DNA from: Allokutzneria sp. NRRL B-24872
GTDB lineage: Bacteria; Actinomycetota; Actinomycetes; Mycobacteriales; Pseudonocardiaceae
Length of the DNA stretch: 64,000 nt
Assembly: GCF_002155965.1 (NCBI RefSeq)
Contig: NZ_MUMH01000010.1
Location: 1 to 64,000 of the forward strand
Reading direction: 5' to 3'
The translations under genes were made by a program, and so were the position numbers. The notes beneath the pieces are model-generated. The model was not told the DNA's origin, did no database searches, and worked only from the letters and a program-made list of their open reading frames with translations. This document shows, piece by piece, positions 33,105-44,622 of this stretch (position 1 is its first letter; the number at the start of each line of letters is the position of its first letter).

Positions 33105-36100
33105 GTGTCCAGCAGCAGTACTGCGTCCCAATTCGGCCCGAATGAGTGGCTGGTCGAGGAAATGTACGAGCAGTTCCTCAACGACCCGTCCTCCGTCGAT
33201 CCGGCGTGGCATGACTTCTTTGCCGATTACAAGCCGACCGCCCAGAAGATGGCGACCGGCAACGGCAGCACCACGACGAAGCCGGCTCCGGCGAGCCAGC
33301 CCGCGCAGGCCGAGGCGGTGAACGCGACGGCGGCCCCCGCCAAGGCGCAGCCCCCCGCCACACCCGCTCCGGCGGCCAAGCCCGCCGCCAAGCCGACGCC
33401 GGCCAAGGCCGCCAGCGCCGCCCCGGTCAAGCCGGCGGGCGCGGGCGAGGAGCACAAGCAGCTGCGCGGAGCGGCCGCCGCGATCGCGAAGAACATGGAG
33501 CAGTCGCTCAGTGTTCCGACCGCGACCAGCGTGCGCGCCGTCCCGGCGAAGCTGCTTGCCGACAACCGGATCGTGATCAACAACCACCTCAAGCGGACCC
33601 GGGGTGGCAAGGTCTCCTTCACCCACCTCATCGGGTTCGCCGTGGTGAAGGCCGTCGAGGCCTTCCCCAACATGAACAGGTTCTTCTCCTCGATCGAGGG
33701 CAAGCCGAACCTGGTCACCCCCGAGCACGTGAACCTCGGTCTCGCGATCGACCTGCCCGGCAAGGACGGCCAGCGCACTCTCGTCGTGGCCTCCATCAAG
33801 GGCTGCGAGACGATGAACTTCGCGCAGTTCCTGCAGGCCTACGAGGACCTGATCCGCAAGGCCAGGGGCGGCAAGCTCGGCACCGACGACTTCACCGGCA
33901 CCACGATCTCGCTGACCAACCCGGGCACCATCGGCACCAACCACTCGGTGCCGAGGCTGACCGCCGGTCAGGGCGCGATCATCGGCGTCGGCGCGATGGA
34001 GTACCCGGCGGAGTTCCAGGGCGCCAGCGAGAAGGTGCTCGGCAAGATGGGCATCAGCAAGATCATCACGCTGACGTCCACCTACGACCACCGGATCATC
34101 CAGGGCGCGGAGTCCGGCGAGTTCCTGCGCCGCGTGCACCAGCTGCTGCTGGGCGAGGACGGCTTCTACGACGAGATCTTCGCCTCCCTGCGGATCCCGT
34201 ACGAGCCGATCCGCTGGGTCACCGACATCCCCGAGGGCGCGGTCGACAAGACCGCCCGCGTCCTGGAGCTGATCGACGCCTTCCGCAGCCGCGGCCACCT
34301 GATGGCCGACACGGACCCGCTGAACTACCGGCAGCGCAAGCACCCCGACCTGGACGTGCTCTCGCACGGCCTGACCCTGTGGGACCTGGACCGCGAGTTC
34401 GCGGTCGGCGGTTTCTCCGGCAGGGAGCGGATGAAGCTGCGCGAGGTGCTCGGCGTGCTGCGCGACTCGTACTGCCGCACCGTCGGCATCGAGTACATGC
34501 ACATCCTCAAGCCGGACGAGCGCCAGTGGCTGCAGGAGCGCATCGAGGTCCCGCACACCAAGCCGGACCGCGCCGAGCAGACCTACATCCTGAGCAAGCT
34601 CAACGCGGCCGAGGCGTTCGAGACCTTCCTGCAGACCAAGTACGTCGGCCAGAAGCGGTTCTCCCTGGAGGGCGGCGAGACCGTCATCCCGCTGCTGGAC
34701 GCCGTGCTGGACAAGGCGGCCGAGCAGGACCTGGACGAGGTCGTCATCGGCATGCCGCACCGCGGCAGGCTGAACGTGCTCGCCAACATCGTCGGCAAGC
34801 CGATCTCGCAGATCTTCCGGGAGTTCGAGGGCAACCTCGACCCGGGCCAGGCGCACGGCTCCGGTGACGTGAAGTACCACCTGGGCGCGGAGGGCAAGTA
34901 CTTCCGCATGTTCGGCGACGGCGAGACCAAGGTCTCCCTGACCTGCAACCCGTCCCACCTGGAGGCGGTCGACCCCGTCCTGGAAGGCATCGTCCGGGCC
35001 AAGCAGGACATCCTGGACAAGGGCGGCGAGGGCTTCACCGTGCTGCCCGTGCTGATGCACGGCGACGCCGCGTTCGCCGGTCAGGGCGTGGTCGCCGAGA
35101 CGCTGAACCTGGCGCTGCTGCGCGGCTACCGCACCGGCGGCACCCTGCACGTGGTCGTCAACAACCAGGTCGGCTTCACCACCGCGCCGGAGTCCTCGCG
35201 CTCCAGCCAGTACTGCACCGACGTGGCGAAGATGATCGACGCGCCGGTCTTCCACGTGAACGGCGACGACCCCGAGGCCTGCGTCTGGGTGGCCAAGCTG
35301 GCGGTGGAGTACCGCAAGGCCTTCGGCAAGGACGTCGTGATCGACATGGTCTGCTACCGCCGTCGCGGGCACAACGAGGGCGACGACCCCTCGATGACCC
35401 AGCCGGCGATGTACGACGTGATCGACACCAAGCGCTCCGTCCGCAAGGGCTACACCGAGGCGCTGATCGGCCGCGGCGACATCTCCGTCGAAGAGGCCGA
35501 GAACGCGCTGAAGGACTACGCCACCCAGCTGGAGCACGTCTTCAACGAGGTGCGCGAGCTGGAGAAGCACCAGGCGGCGCCCAGCGGCTCGGTCGAGTCC
35601 AGCCAGGTCATCCCGACCAAGGTCCCGACCGCGATCAGCCGCGAGACCCTGGAGCTGATCGCCGACTCGCACGTCAACCTGCCCGAGGGCTTCAGCCCGC
35701 ACCCGCGCGTCAAGCCGGTGCTGGAGCGGCGGGCGAAGATGGCCCGCGAGGGCGGCATCGACTGGGCCTTCGGCGAGCTGCTGGCGTTCGGTTCGCTGGT
35801 CGCCGAGGGGCGCCCGGTGCGGTTGGCCGGTCAGGACTCGCGGCGCGGCACCTTCGTGCAGCGGCACTCGGTGCTGATCGACCGCAAGACCGGCCAGGAG
35901 TACACCCCGCTGCAGAACCTCACCGAGGACCAGGCCAAGTTCCTGGTCTACGACTCCGCGCTGTCGGAGTTCGCGGCGCTGGGCTTCGAGTACGGCTACT
36001 CCGTGGCCAACCCGAACGCCCTGGTGCTGTGGGAGGCGCAGTTCGGTGACTTCGTCAACGGCGCGCAGCCGATCATCGACGAGTTCATCTCCTCCGGCGA

Positions 36101-36788
36101 GGCCAAGTGGGGCCAGCGCTCGGACGTGGTGATGCTGCTGCCGCACGGCCACGAGGGCCAGGGTCCCGACCACACCTCGGGTCGCATCGAGCGCTGGCTG
36201 CAGCTGTGCGCCGAGGGTTCGATGACGGTGGCCGTCCCGTCCACCCCGTCGAACTACTTCCACCTGCTGCGCAGGCACGCGTTGGACGGCATCAACCGCC
36301 CGCTGGTGGTCTTCACGCCGAAGTCCATGCTGCGCCTCAAGGCCGCGACCAGCCCGGTCGAGGAGTTCATCGAGGGCAGCAAGTTCCACTCGGTGCTGGA
36401 CGACCCGCTGGTGAGCGACCCGGCTGCCGTGCGCAAGGTCCTGCTGTGCAGCGGCAAGATCAGCTACGAGCTGAACGCGGAGCGGCAGAAGCGCGGCGCC
36501 ACCGACACCGCCATCGTGCGGGTCGAGCAGCTCTACCCGGTGCCGTACAAGAAGCTCACCCAGGCGTTGGAGCGCTACCCCAACGCCAAGGACATCCGCT
36601 GGGTCCAGGAGGAGCCGGCGAACCAGGGTGCGTGGCCGTACTTCGGCCTGGCGCTGCCCGAGCTCGTGCCCGACCGGCTCTCCGGCATCCGCCGGGTGTC
36701 CCGCCGCGCCATGGCCGCCCCGTCGGCCGGTTCCGGCAAGGTGCACGACGTCGAGCAGGCCGAGCTGATGAACAAGGCCTTCGACTAG
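33105..36788 (+). CDS. kgd: Multifunctional 2-oxoglutarate decarboxylase/dehydrogenase (Kgd)
   Basis: A 1227-residue actinobacterial fusion of E2o-type acyltransferase and E1o domains; Mtb Kgd is nearly the same length. The N-terminal helix ([33 protein letters not shown]) is followed by an Ala/Pro/Lys-rich linker (40-110). The acyltransferase active histidine is His329 in [13 protein letters not shown]. The thiamine-diphosphate motif runs from Gly653-Asp654 to Asn686-Asn687. It catalyses the 2-oxoglutarate step of the citric acid cycle. The GTG start lies 166 bases after the exporter gene. In this family the FHA protein GarA inhibits the enzyme; no garA gene is in the window. Confidence 0.96.
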   Translation: MSSSSTASQFGPNEWLVEEMYEQFLNDPSSVDPAWHDFFADYKPTAQKMATGNGSTTTKPAPASQPAQAEAVNATAAPAKAQPPATPAPAAKPAAKPTPAKAASAAPVKPAGAGEEHKQLRGAAAAIAKNMEQSLSVPTATSVRAVPAKLLADNRIVINNHLKRTRGGKVSFTHLIGFAVVKAVEAFPNMNRFFSSIEGKPNLVTPEHVNLGLAIDLPGKDGQRTLVVASIKGCETMNFAQFLQAYEDLIRKARGGKLGTDDFTGTTISLTNPGTIGTNHSVPRLTAGQGAIIGVGAMEYPAEFQGASEKVLGKMGISKIITLTSTYDHRIIQGAESGEFLRRVHQLLLGEDGFYDEIFASLRIPYEPIRWVTDIPEGAVDKTARVLELIDAFRSRGHLMADTDPLNYRQRKHPDLDVLSHGLTLWDLDREFAVGGFSGRERMKLREVLGVLRDSYCRTVGIEYMHILKPDERQWLQERIEVPHTKPDRAEQTYILSKLNAAEAFETFLQTKYVGQKRFSLEGGETVIPLLDAVLDKAAEQDLDEVVIGMPHRGRLNVLANIVGKPISQIFREFEGNLDPGQAHGSGDVKYHLGAEGKYFRMFGDGETKVSLTCNPSHLEAVDPVLEGIVRAKQDILDKGGEGFTVLPVLMHGDAAFAGQGVVAETLNLALLRGYRTGGTLHVVVNNQVGFTTAPESSRSSQYCTDVAKMIDAPVFHVNGDDPEACVWVAKLAVEYRKAFGKDVVIDMVCYRRRGHNEGDDPSMTQPAMYDVIDTKRSVRKGYTEALIGRGDISVEEAENALKDYATQLEHVFNEVRELEKHQAAPSGSVESSQVIPTKVPTAISRETLELIADSHVNLPEGFSPHPRVKPVLERRAKMAREGGIDWAFGELLAFGSLVAEGRPVRLAGQDSRRGTFVQRHSVLIDRKTGQEYTPLQNLTEDQAKFLVYDSALSEFAALGFEYGYSVANPNALVLWEAQFGDFVNGAQPIIDEFISSGEAKWGQRSDVVMLLPHGHEGQGPDHTSGRIERWLQLCAEGSMTVAVPSTPSNYFHLLRRHALDGINRPLVVFTPKSMLRLKAATSPVEEFIEGSKFHSVLDDPLVSDPAAVRKVLLCSGKISYELNAERQKRGATDTAIVRVEQLYPVPYKKLTQALERYPNAKDIRWVQEEPANQGAWPYFGLALPELVPDRLSGIRRVSRRAMAAPSAGSGKVHDVEQAELMNKAFD

Positions 36789-36806
36789 CTTCCCGAGGTC
36801 GTTCAC

Positions 36807-36842
36807 GCCGAGCCGCCGGGCCCCTGGGTCCGGCGGCTCGGC
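36807..36842 (+). terminator. Hairpin after kgd
   Basis: GCCGAGCCGCCGG (36807-36819) pairs perfectly with CCGGCGGCTCGGC (36830-36842) around a ten-base loop, 19 bases after the kgd stop. No T tract. It may end or attenuate transcription before the small gene at 36876. Confidence 0.65.
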
Positions 36843-36875
36843 CGTCTCCATCCCATTTCTGAGCAGGGAGTTGCG

Positions 36876-37058
36876 TTGTACTTCACCGACCGCGGCATCG
36901 AGGAGCTGGAGCAGCGGCGCGGCGAGGAGGAGGTCAGCTTCGCCTGGCTGGCCGACCGCCTGCGCGCGTTCGTCGACCTCAACCCGGACTTCGAGACCCC
37001 GATCGAGCGCCTGGCCACCTTCCTGGCCCGCGACGACGAGGACGACCTCGAAGACTGA
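36876..37058 (+). CDS. Small conserved protein (DUF6104-like)
   Basis: A 60-residue protein starting at TTG 36876, with CAGGGAG six bases upstream. The sequence YFTDRGIEELEQRRGEEEVSFAWLADRLRAFVDLNPDFETPIERLATFLAR matches the short actinobacterial family I recall as DUF6104, commonly found just downstream of the 2-oxoglutarate decarboxylase gene. Function unknown. Confidence 0.82.
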   Translation: MYFTDRGIEELEQRRGEEEVSFAWLADRLRAFVDLNPDFETPIERLATFLARDDEDDLED

Positions 37059-37176
37059 TCGGTGGTTCGGCGGAGGGGTTCACCAGTCTTCAAGACCCCC
37101 CAACCCCTCCCCCACTTGGCCGCAACCCACACAAACCCCGCACACTCAGTCGCTGCGACCGGAAGGTTGGACGTAC

Positions 37177-37437
37177 TTGGACGATCAGTTGAGCGCGAAC
37201 CGCTTGCCCTGGCTGCGTTGGCTTCCCGCCGATGAACGCGCCGACTGCCTGATGGACCTGCGAGTGCATCTCGAGGCAGGTGCGGACACCGGCAACCTGC
37301 TGCCCTTCTCTCACGCGATGGCCGCATGGCGGTCTACCGCCGAGGTGTGGCGCGACCCGGAACTCGCCGCCCGCCTGCGCACCCCGTTCTCCGGCATCGG
37401 CGAGGTCATCGCACGCCCCACCGCGGCACATCTCTGA
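37177..37437 (+). CDS. Small protein of unknown function (possibly DUF6247-like)
   Basis: An 86-residue protein. TTG 37177 is the best start, with GGAAGG 11 bases upstream. The text LPWLRWLPADERADCLMDLRVHLEAGADTGNLLPFSHAMAAWRSTAEVWRDPELAARL resembles small Pseudonocardiaceae proteins that I associate with DUF6247. That match is from memory. These are sometimes encoded beside toxin-like genes, but none is visible here. Confidence 0.55.
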   Translation: MDDQLSANRLPWLRWLPADERADCLMDLRVHLEAGADTGNLLPFSHAMAAWRSTAEVWRDPELAARLRTPFSGIGEVIARPTAAHL

Positions 37438-37531
37438 CCGCACCAAACCCCTTGGAGCGGCTGGGTTTGCTGTCGTTGGCGACCTTCGCGGGCGGGGTTT
37501 GCCGTACTTGAAGGCCGGCGAACCTCTGCGG

Positions 37532-38686
37532 TCAGAGGCGGGCACCCCTGCGGTAGACGGAGTGGGTGAGGGGGACGCCGGGGCGGTAGGCGAGATGGGT
37601 GGTCGACGGGGCGTCGAGCACGTGGAGGTCGGCGCGGGCGCCGACGCGGATGACGCCGACGGCGCCGTCGCCGGTCTCGCGGCGGAGCGCGCGGGCGCCG
37701 CCCCAGGTCGCGGCGCGGACGGCCTCGTCGACGCTCATGCGCATCTGAAGCACAGCGGTGGCAACGCAGAACGCCATGGATGACGTGTAGGACGAGCCGG
37801 GGTTGCAGTTGGAGGCGAGCGCGACGGTGGCTCCGGCGTCGAGCAGGGCGCGGGCGTCGGGGAGCGGCTGGCGGGTGGAGAGGTCGCAGGCGGGCAGCAG
37901 CGTCGCAACGGTTGCGGAGTTCGCCAGACTGTCCACATCGGACGGTGTGAGGTGCGTGCAGTGGTCGACGCTGGCGGCGCCCAACTCGACCGCCAAGCGC
38001 ACACCGGGGCCGGGTCCGAGCTGGTTGCCGTGCACGCGAAGCCCCAGACCGGCCTCCTGAGCGGACTTGAGCACAGCGCGCGACTGCGTCTCGTCGAAGG
38101 CTCCGGTCTCGCAGAAAACGTCGGCCCAGCGCACGAATGGCGCCACGGCGCTGAGCATGTCGCCGCGCACCAGGTCCACATAGGACTCAGCATCGGAGCC
38201 CGGGGGCACCAAGTGAGCTCCGAGGAACGTGACGTCGTCGACGACCGACGCGGCGATGCGGGCGGCGCGGACCTCGTCGGCGACGGTGAGGCCGTAGCCG
38301 GTCTTCGTCTCGATGGTGGTGGTGCCCTGGCGGTTGGCCTCGCCGACGTGGAGCAGGAGGTTCTTCAGCAGCTCAGCGTCGGATGCCGCCCTGGTCGCTT
38401 CGACGGTGACAGCGATTCCGCCTGCCTGGTAAGGCTTTCCAGCCATGCGAGCGGAGAACTCGGCGGTGCGGTCGCCCGCGAAGAGCAGGTGGGTGTGGCT
38501 GTCGACCCACCCGGGGAGCACGGCGCGACCGCCGACGTCGACCCGCGAGTCAGCGTCCGGAGCCGCGGCAGCGGGGCCCACCCATGCGACGCGCTCGCCG
38601 TCGAGAACGACCGCGGCGTCGGCGAGCGAGCCCAGCTCATCGTCGTTGGTGGTCAGCTCGCCAATACCGGTGATGAGGATGCTCAC
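37532..38686 (-). CDS. hutI: Imidazolonepropionase
   Basis: A 384-residue amidohydrolase-fold enzyme that opens 4-imidazolone-5-propionate to N-formimino-L-glutamate. Metal-binding [14 protein letters not shown] (near 61-74), [30 protein letters not shown] and [15 protein letters not shown] are all present. GTG 38686 overlaps the hutF stop by four bases. It is the last gene of the hut operon. Confidence 0.95.
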   Translation of the reverse strand: MSILITGIGELTTNDDELGSLADAAVVLDGERVAWVGPAAAAPDADSRVDVGGRAVLPGWVDSHTHLLFAGDRTAEFSARMAGKPYQAGGIAVTVEATRAASDAELLKNLLLHVGEANRQGTTTIETKTGYGLTVADEVRAARIAASVVDDVTFLGAHLVPPGSDAESYVDLVRGDMLSAVAPFVRWADVFCETGAFDETQSRAVLKSAQEAGLGLRVHGNQLGPGPGVRLAVELGAASVDHCTHLTPSDVDSLANSATVATLLPACDLSTRQPLPDARALLDAGATVALASNCNPGSSYTSSMAFCVATAVLQMRMSVDEAVRAATWGGARALRRETGDGAVGVIRVGARADLHVLDAPSTTHLAYRPGVPLTHSVYRRGARL

Positions 38687-39984
38687 GCCCACAGCCCTTC
38701 GATCGCGTCCTTCAACAGTTGGCCGACATCGCCCAGCCGCTCGTGCCGACCGCCGCGTGCCACCACAACACCCGAGTTGATCACAGTGTCCACATCGGAC
38801 GCTGATGCGCTCAACAACGCCTGCGACGGCAGTGATCCCGCCGTGCGCGGGCTGTCCAGACGGACCTGGACGAGGTCGCACGGGGAGCCGACCGCGATCT
38901 TGCCAGCCGAGGACCACCCCAGCGCCGAGTGACCGGCAGCGGTCGACGCGGTCATGAGCTCCGCGAGCGTGAAACGTCCGCGCGAGCCGGTGCGCAGCCG
39001 CTCGCCGTGCTCCAAAGCGCGAGCTTCGAGGATCGGGTCGACCACAGCGTGCTGGTCGCTGCCGAGGCTGAGCGGGCTTCCCGCATCGACCAGTTCGCGC
39101 GCGGGACCGATTCCGTCGGCGAGGTCTGCTTCCGTTGTGGGGCAGAAGCACGCGCCGGTTCCCGTGTCGCCCAACAGCTTGATGTCGTGCGCGGTCAGAT
39201 GAGTTGCATGAACGGCAACTGTTCGCGGAGAGAGCACTCCGGCTTCGTGCAGCAATCCCGTTGGAGTCAAGCCATAGGCGGCCTGACACGCCACGTTCTC
39301 TGCTGGCTGCTCGGAGAGGTGGACGTGCAACGGGCCAGCCACTCCGGAAGCTACTTCCCCCAAAGCGGCCCGGGGTACAGCGCGCACGGAGTGGATCGCG
39401 CCGCCCACGCGGGTGTTCGCATCCTCCTTGAACGCGGCGACCCGCGAAGCCCATCGCTCCGCAGACTGATCACCGAAGCGGAGCTGTGTCTCGTTCAGCG
39501 GCTCGCCGATTCCGCCTGCGAGGTAACAGGTGTCGAGCAGCGTGAGCCGGACGCCTGCCTCGGATGCCGCCTGGCGCAGCGCCTCGCCCATCGCGTTCGG
39601 ATCGGCGTAAGCACGGCCGCCCGCAGCGTGGTGGAGGTAGTGGAACTCACCCACGCACGTGACACCGGCGATGGCCATCTCGGCGTACGCGGCGCGGGCG
39701 AGCGCCAGGTAGCTGTCCGGTTCGAGTCGCTGGGCCAGCGCGTACATCCCGGACCGCCAGGTCCAGAAGGTCCCACCGTCACCGTGCGTCCGCCCGCGAA
39801 GTGCGCGGTGAAACGCATGGGAATGCGCGTTGGCGAAGCCAGGGAGCACAAGTCCCCCAAGCCTTTCGGCTCCCTCAGGCGAAGCGCCGACCGTCACCGC
39901 GGTGATGATGCCGTCAACAGCCTCCACCAGCACGTCACGGGCAACGGCGTCGCCGACCCACGCCGACTCGCACCAGAACCGCAT
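38683..39984 (-). CDS. hutF: Formimidoylglutamate deiminase
   Basis: A 433-residue deiminase that converts N-formimino-L-glutamate to N-formyl-L-glutamate and ammonia. Metal motif [17 protein letters not shown], then [27 protein letters not shown] and [12 protein letters not shown]. The ATG at 39984 has GGAGAG upstream. HutF defines the five-step histidine pathway, which then needs an N-formylglutamate hydrolase. No HutG is present; the neighbouring AllC-like gene is the candidate. Confidence 0.94.
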   Translation of the reverse strand: MRFWCESAWVGDAVARDVLVEAVDGIITAVTVGASPEGAERLGGLVLPGFANAHSHAFHRALRGRTHGDGGTFWTWRSGMYALAQRLEPDSYLALARAAYAEMAIAGVTCVGEFHYLHHAAGGRAYADPNAMGEALRQAASEAGVRLTLLDTCYLAGGIGEPLNETQLRFGDQSAERWASRVAAFKEDANTRVGGAIHSVRAVPRAALGEVASGVAGPLHVHLSEQPAENVACQAAYGLTPTGLLHEAGVLSPRTVAVHATHLTAHDIKLLGDTGTGACFCPTTEADLADGIGPARELVDAGSPLSLGSDQHAVVDPILEARALEHGERLRTGSRGRFTLAELMTASTAAGHSALGWSSAGKIAVGSPCDLVQVRLDSPRTAGSLPSQALLSASASDVDTVINSGVVVARGGRHERLGDVGQLLKDAIEGLWA

Positions 39985-40001
39985 ACCGCTCTCCAAGCGT
40001 C

Positions 40002-41237
40002 CTAAGTGGACAGATGGTGTTCGAGCACCGTCGCCAGCGCGGCCACTCCGGCCTCGCAGTCGTCGGGCTCGGCGTGCTCAGCGGGCGCGTGGCTGACGCC
40101 CGTGGGGTTGCGGACGAACAGCATCGCGGTGGGCACGTGCGCGGCGAGAATGCCCGCGTCGTGACCCGCTCCCGTTGGCAGCGCGGGAACTCCGCCGAGC
40201 TGAGATGCCAACCGATCCCGAAGCGCGGGGTCGAAGATCACCGTGTCACCGTAGGACTCCTCGGCGACCGCGAGCGAACACCCCTCGGCCTCAGCGGCGG
40301 ACAGCCCGGCGGCCTTGATCTCGGCGACCACGTTGCGGGTCACCTCGTCGGTCGCCGCGCGCGCGTCCAACCACACGTCCACAGTGGACGCGATCACGTT
40401 GGTACCGCCCGGGATCGGCTGGATGCGGCCGATGGTCGCCCGCGCTCCATCAACAGTGGACGCGGCGGCACGCGCGGCGAGGACCAGCTGCGAAGCCGGG
40501 ATCATCGGATCGCGCCGGTCGTCGATGGGCGTGGCTCCGGCGTGGTTGCCCTCACCGGTGAAGCTGAACCGCCACCGCCCGTGCGCCAGGATCGAACTCG
40601 CCACTCCGACCGGCGCGTCGAGGTCGATCAGCCCGCGCCCCTGCTCCACGTGCAGCTCGATGAAGCACCCGATGCTCGCCAGCGCTTCGGCGTCCCGCCC
40701 CATGCGCGCGGGATCAAGCCCGGCGGCGGAAACGGCTTCAGCGAAGGAAACCCCTTCGGGGTCACGCAGATTCAAGGCGACCGAAGGATCGATCGCGCCG
40801 GACATCAGCCGCGAGCCCAGGCAGGCGACGCCGAACCGGCCGCCCTCCTCCTCCGCGAACACGACGATCGCGAAAGGCTTGGACGGCTTGAAACCCTTGG
40901 CGCGCATGGCATCCACCGCAGCGAGCGCGGACACCACACCGAGCGGTCCGTCGAACGCCCCTCCACCGGGAACGGAGTCCAGGTGGCTGCCCGTGATGAT
41001 CGCGTCAGGGCCAGGAGAACCCCACCACGCCCACAGGTTTCCGTTGCGGTCGCAGGTGACGTCTAGTCCGCGCGCGACCGCCTCGGCGACGAACCACTCG
41101 CGCAGGCTCAGCTCGACGGTGTCGAAGCCGTGCCGCGAATAGCCGCCACGGCTGCGATCCCGCCCCACATCAGCGATGTCGCCCAGCAACGAGCTGGCGG
41201 TGCTGATGCTCGACTCCGCAAGCGAGTCTTCGGTCAT
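40002..41237 (-). CDS. AllC/carbamoylase-family amidohydrolase, probable N-formylglutamate hydrolase
   Basis: A 411-residue M20-type metalloamidase of the allantoate amidohydrolase / N-carbamoyl-amino-acid hydrolase family. Metal ligands are in [36 protein letters not shown], and GAGHDAG; the lid domain contains [16 protein letters not shown]. It overlaps hutU by four bases and lies 17 bases from hutF. It sits between two histidine-pathway enzymes, so hydrolysis of N-formyl-L-glutamate to glutamate and formate is the likely role; similar gene order is known in Streptomyces. Allantoate as substrate is possible but no other purine genes are near. Confidence 0.85.
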   Translation of the reverse strand: MTEDSLAESSISTASSLLGDIADVGRDRSRGGYSRHGFDTVELSLREWFVAEAVARGLDVTCDRNGNLWAWWGSPGPDAIITGSHLDSVPGGGAFDGPLGVVSALAAVDAMRAKGFKPSKPFAIVVFAEEEGGRFGVACLGSRLMSGAIDPSVALNLRDPEGVSFAEAVSAAGLDPARMGRDAEALASIGCFIELHVEQGRGLIDLDAPVGVASSILAHGRWRFSFTGEGNHAGATPIDDRRDPMIPASQLVLAARAAASTVDGARATIGRIQPIPGGTNVIASTVDVWLDARAATDEVTRNVVAEIKAAGLSAAEAEGCSLAVAEESYGDTVIFDPALRDRLASQLGGVPALPTGAGHDAGILAAHVPTAMLFVRNPTGVSHAPAEHAEPDDCEAGVAALATVLEHHLST

Positions 41238-42892
41238 GACTTGGCGACCGGGATCGTCACGCCGCGCTCGGCGGCGACCTCGTCCGCGCGGTCGTAGCCC
41301 GCGTCCACGTGGCGCAGCACGCCCATCGCCGGGTCGTTGGTCAGCACGCGCTCCAGCTTCTGCGCGGCCAGCTCGGTGCCGTCAGCGACGGTGACCTGGC
41401 CCGCGTGGATGGAGCGGCCGATGCCCACGCCACCGCCGTGGTGGATGGACACCCAGGTCGCACCGGACGCGGTGTTGATCAGCGCGTTCAGCAGCGGCCA
41501 GTCGGCGATCGCGTCGGAGCCGTCGGCCATCGCCTCGGTCTCGCGGTACGGCGAGGCCACGGAACCGCAGTCGAGGTGGTCGCGGCCGATCACGATGGGC
41601 GCGGACAGCTCGCCGGAGGCCACCATCTCGTTGAACTTCAGGCCCGCCAGGTGCCGCTCGCCGTAGCCGAGCCAGCAGATGCGCGACGGAAGACCTTGGA
41701 AGGCAACGCGCTCGCTCGCCATCTTGATCCAGCGCGCGAGCTGCTCGTTCTCCGGGAACAGCTCCAGGATCGCGCGGTCGGTCTTGGCGATGTCCTCCGG
41801 GTCGCCGGAGAGCGCGGCCCAGCGGAACGGGCCCTTGCCCTCGCAGAACAGCGGGCGGATGTAGGCGGGCACGAAGCCGGGGAAGTCGAAGGCGCGCTCG
41901 TAGCCGCCGAGCTGCGCCTCACCGCGGATGGAGTTGCCGTAGTCGAAGACCTCGGCGCCCGCGTCCTGGAACCCGACCATCGCGGCCACGTGCTCGGCCA
42001 TCGACTCGCGGGCGCGCGTGGTGAACTCCTCCGGCTTGGCAGCGGCGTAGTCGGCCCACTCCTCCACAGAGACGCCCTTCGGCAGGTACGCCAACGGGTC
42101 GTGCGCGGAGGTCTGGTCGGTCACCACGTCCACCGCGACACCGCGGCGCAGCAGCTCCGGCAGCACCTCGGCGGCGTTGCCGATCACGCCGACGGAGAGC
42201 GCCTTTCGGGAGGCTTTCGCTGCCAGCACACGGGAAATCGCGTCGTCCAGGTCGTCGGCGACCTCGTCGAGGTAGCGGGTCTCCACGCGGCGCTGAGCGC
42301 GCTCGCGGTCGACCTCGATCACCAGCGCGACGCCCTCGTTCATCGTCACGGCGAGCGGCTGGGCACCACCCATGCCGCCGAGACCGGCGGTGACGGTCAG
42401 CGTCCCGGCGAGCGTGCCGCCGAAGCGCTTCTGCGCCACGGCCGCGAAGGTCTCGTAGGTGCCCTGGAGAATCCCCTGCGTGCCGATGTAGATCCACGAT
42501 CCGGCCGTCATCTGGCCGTACATGGTCAGGCCCTGCGACTCCAGCTTGCGGAACTCCGGCCAGGTGGCCCAGTCGCCGACCAGGTTGGAGTTCGCGATCA
42601 GCACGCGCGGCGCCCACTCGTGGGTGCGCAGCACGCCGACCGGCTTGCCGGACTGGACGAGCAGGGTCTCGTCGTCGGCGAGGTCGCGCAGCTCGCGGGT
42701 GATCGCGTCGAAGCAGTTCCAGTCGCGGACGGCCTTTCCGGTGCCGCCGTAGACGACCAGATCGTCCGGGCGCTCCGCGACCTCCGGGTCCAGGTTGTTC
42801 TGGAGCATGCGCAGCGGCGCCTCAGTGGCCCAGCTGCGCGCGGTCAGTTCGGTTCCCCGAGCGGCACGTACGGGGCGAGGTCCTGCGTTCAC
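41234..42892 (-). CDS. hutU: Urocanate hydratase
   Basis: A 552-residue urocanase. NAD-binding [14 protein letters not shown], the catalytic-cysteine motif [38 protein letters not shown], and the C-terminal [17 protein letters not shown] are intact. The start is GTG 42892 with GGAGAA upstream, overlapping the hutH stop by four bases. It adds water to urocanate to give imidazolonepropionate. Full family length. Confidence 0.97.
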   Translation of the reverse strand: MNAGPRPVRAARGTELTARSWATEAPLRMLQNNLDPEVAERPDDLVVYGGTGKAVRDWNCFDAITRELRDLADDETLLVQSGKPVGVLRTHEWAPRVLIANSNLVGDWATWPEFRKLESQGLTMYGQMTAGSWIYIGTQGILQGTYETFAAVAQKRFGGTLAGTLTVTAGLGGMGGAQPLAVTMNEGVALVIEVDRERAQRRVETRYLDEVADDLDDAISRVLAAKASRKALSVGVIGNAAEVLPELLRRGVAVDVVTDQTSAHDPLAYLPKGVSVEEWADYAAAKPEEFTTRARESMAEHVAAMVGFQDAGAEVFDYGNSIRGEAQLGGYERAFDFPGFVPAYIRPLFCEGKGPFRWAALSGDPEDIAKTDRAILELFPENEQLARWIKMASERVAFQGLPSRICWLGYGERHLAGLKFNEMVASGELSAPIVIGRDHLDCGSVASPYRETEAMADGSDAIADWPLLNALINTASGATWVSIHHGGGVGIGRSIHAGQVTVADGTELAAQKLERVLTNDPAMGVLRHVDAGYDRADEVAAERGVTIPVAKS

Positions 42893-44430
42893 CGGTTTCT
42901 CCCGTCCACAATGGACTCAAGGTGGGCAAGCACGGCACCGGAGCGGATCAGCTCCTCCGCCGCGGCGATCTCTGGGGCGAGGTGGCGGTCGGGGCCGGGC
43001 CCGCCCGCGGATTCCCGAAGCAGCGCAAGGACTCCGGCGCTGGCCGGGCCGGGCTGCAACGGCGCTCGCATGTCGAGCGCACGGGCTGCGGTCAGCAGTT
43101 CGATGGCCAGCACGGTGCGCAGCCCGTCGATGGCCTTGCGCAGCTTGCGCGCGGCCGACCAGCCCATGGACACGTGGTCTTCCTGCATGGCGCTGCTGGG
43201 GATCGAGTCGACCGAGGCGGGCACGGCGAGGCGCTTCAGCTCCGACACGATCGCGGCCTGCGTGTACTGGGCGATCATGTGACCGGAGTCCACGCCGGGG
43301 TCGTCGGCGAGGAACGGCGGGAGCCCGTGCGAGCGCGCCTTGTCGAGCATCCGGTCGGTGCGGCGCTCCGCCATGCTCGCGACGTCGGCGAGCGGGATCG
43401 CCAGGAAGTCGAGCACGTAAGCCACTGGGGCGCCGTGGAAGTTGCCGTTGGACTCGACGCGACCGTCCGCCAGCACAACGGGATTGTCGATCGCGGAAGC
43501 CAGTTCGCGCTCCGCCACCGTCTCCGCGTGCGTCAGGCTGTCCCGCGCCGCGCCGTGCACCTGCGGGGCGCAGCGCAGCGAGTACGCGTCCTGGACGCGG
43601 TTGCAGTCCGGGCCGCGATGGCTCGCGACGATGCCGGAGTCCCTGAGGAAGGCGGCCATCCGCGACGCCGACAGCGCCTGCCCGGGGTGCGGGCGAAGGC
43701 TGTGCAGCTCCGGCGCGAAGACGCGGTCGGTGCCCAGCAGGGCTTCGACGCTCATCGCGGCGGTCAGGTCGGCGATGTCGAACAGCTCCGCGAGGTCGGC
43801 GCAGGCCATGACCAGCATGCCGAGCATGCCGTCAGTGCCGTTGATCAGCGCCAGGCCTTCCTTCTCCGCGAGCTGCACGGGTTCGAGCCCGGCCTCGTAG
43901 AGCGCTTCGGAGGCGTCGCGCAGCTCGCCGGAGCCGTCGCGGACCTGGCCCTCGCCGATGAGTGCGAGCGCGATCGACGACAGCGGAGCCAGATCACCGG
44001 AGCAGCCGAGCGAGCCGTACTCGTGCACCACCGGCACGATGCCCGCGTTGAGCATCCCCGCCAACGTGTCCACAGTGGACAGACGAACGCCGGTGTGCCC
44101 CGACGCGAGCGTGCGCAGGCGCAGCAGCATCAGCCCGCGCACGACCTCGGCCTCCACCTCCGGCCCAGCACCCGCCGCGTGCGAGCGGATCAGCGAGCGC
44201 TGCAACGCCGCCCTGCGGTCGAGCGGGATGTGCTTCGTGGCCAACGCGCCGAAGCCGGTCGACACCCCGTACGTCGGGGTCTCGGCGGCGGCAAGCGCCT
44301 CGATGTGGGCGCGGGCCGCGGCGACCGCCTCGCGGGCCTCCGCGGTGATCTCCACCGGCGCTCCGCCGCGGACGACGGCGAGCACCTGCGCCCTGGACAG
44401 CGGCTTCAAGCCGACAGGAACGTGCGACAT
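42889..44430 (-). CDS. hutH: Histidine ammonia-lyase
   Basis: A 513-residue lyase that deaminates L-histidine to trans-urocanate. The MIO cofactor forms from three residues that here are Cys143-Ser144-Gly145 ([13 protein letters not shown]) instead of the commoner Ala-Ser-Gly. I recall the same Cys variant in Streptomyces, so it is probably functional. The ATG at 44430 ([16 protein letters not shown]) is chosen. A longer frame begins inside a palindromic repeat that happens to contain ATGAGTCATTCA and is not a believable start. First gene of the hut operon. Confidence 0.95.
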   Translation of the reverse strand: MSHVPVGLKPLSRAQVLAVVRGGAPVEITAEAREAVAAARAHIEALAAAETPTYGVSTGFGALATKHIPLDRRAALQRSLIRSHAAGAGPEVEAEVVRGLMLLRLRTLASGHTGVRLSTVDTLAGMLNAGIVPVVHEYGSLGCSGDLAPLSSIALALIGEGQVRDGSGELRDASEALYEAGLEPVQLAEKEGLALINGTDGMLGMLVMACADLAELFDIADLTAAMSVEALLGTDRVFAPELHSLRPHPGQALSASRMAAFLRDSGIVASHRGPDCNRVQDAYSLRCAPQVHGAARDSLTHAETVAERELASAIDNPVVLADGRVESNGNFHGAPVAYVLDFLAIPLADVASMAERRTDRMLDKARSHGLPPFLADDPGVDSGHMIAQYTQAAIVSELKRLAVPASVDSIPSSAMQEDHVSMGWSAARKLRKAIDGLRTVLAIELLTAARALDMRAPLQPGPASAGVLALLRESAGGPGPDRHLAPEIAAAEELIRSGAVLAHLESIVDGRNR

Positions 44431-44484
44431 GCCCCCATCACACCCGCTCGCTCCTCCTCCCGCCCAGCCCCAACCATGCGACAC

Positions 44485-44502
44485 TGTCTGAAACCCCAGA
44501 CA
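44485..44502. promoter_or_regulatory. Candidate operator in the hutH / IclR divergent region
   Basis: TGTCTG (44485-44490) and CAGACA (44497-44502) form a dyad with a six-base spacer, between the two divergent starts and close to hutH. An IclR-type repressor site of this size would be reasonable, but no consensus was available to test it. Confidence 0.35.
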
Positions 44503-44522
44503 CTCAGCGGTGCTCTTACTCC

Positions 44523-44569
44523 CTGAATGACTCATTCAGGTGGTTGAGCGTGCTGAATGAGTCATTCAG
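44523..44569. repeat. Two palindromic repeat units, 30-base spacing
   Basis: CTGAATGACTCATTCAG (44523-44539) and CTGAATGAGTCATTCAG (44553-44569) are 17-base palindromes whose starts are exactly 30 bases apart. Both sequence and phase are the same as in the array at 8049-8258. They lie in the divergent hutH / IclR promoter region, so they may influence regulation or simply be a landing place for the repeat. Confidence 0.85.
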
Positions 44570-44622
44570 GGAGCTCGGCGCACCAATTGGGGGATGGGGC
44601 GGATCGGGACGGAGGAGGGCGC

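Noticed and set aside
33045-36851. A 1268-residue open frame antisense to kgd (and similar long antisense frames, e.g. 29138-32152, 16019-17659, 1955-3424)
   Set aside because: High-GC codon structure makes long shadow frames on the opposite strand. They lack ribosome-binding sites and domain content, and the sense genes are full-length known families.
44557-44622. IclR gene starting at 44557 with MSHSG
   Set aside because: The start lies within a palindromic repeat that gives the same peptide elsewhere; GTG 44623 with GGAGGAGGG is better.
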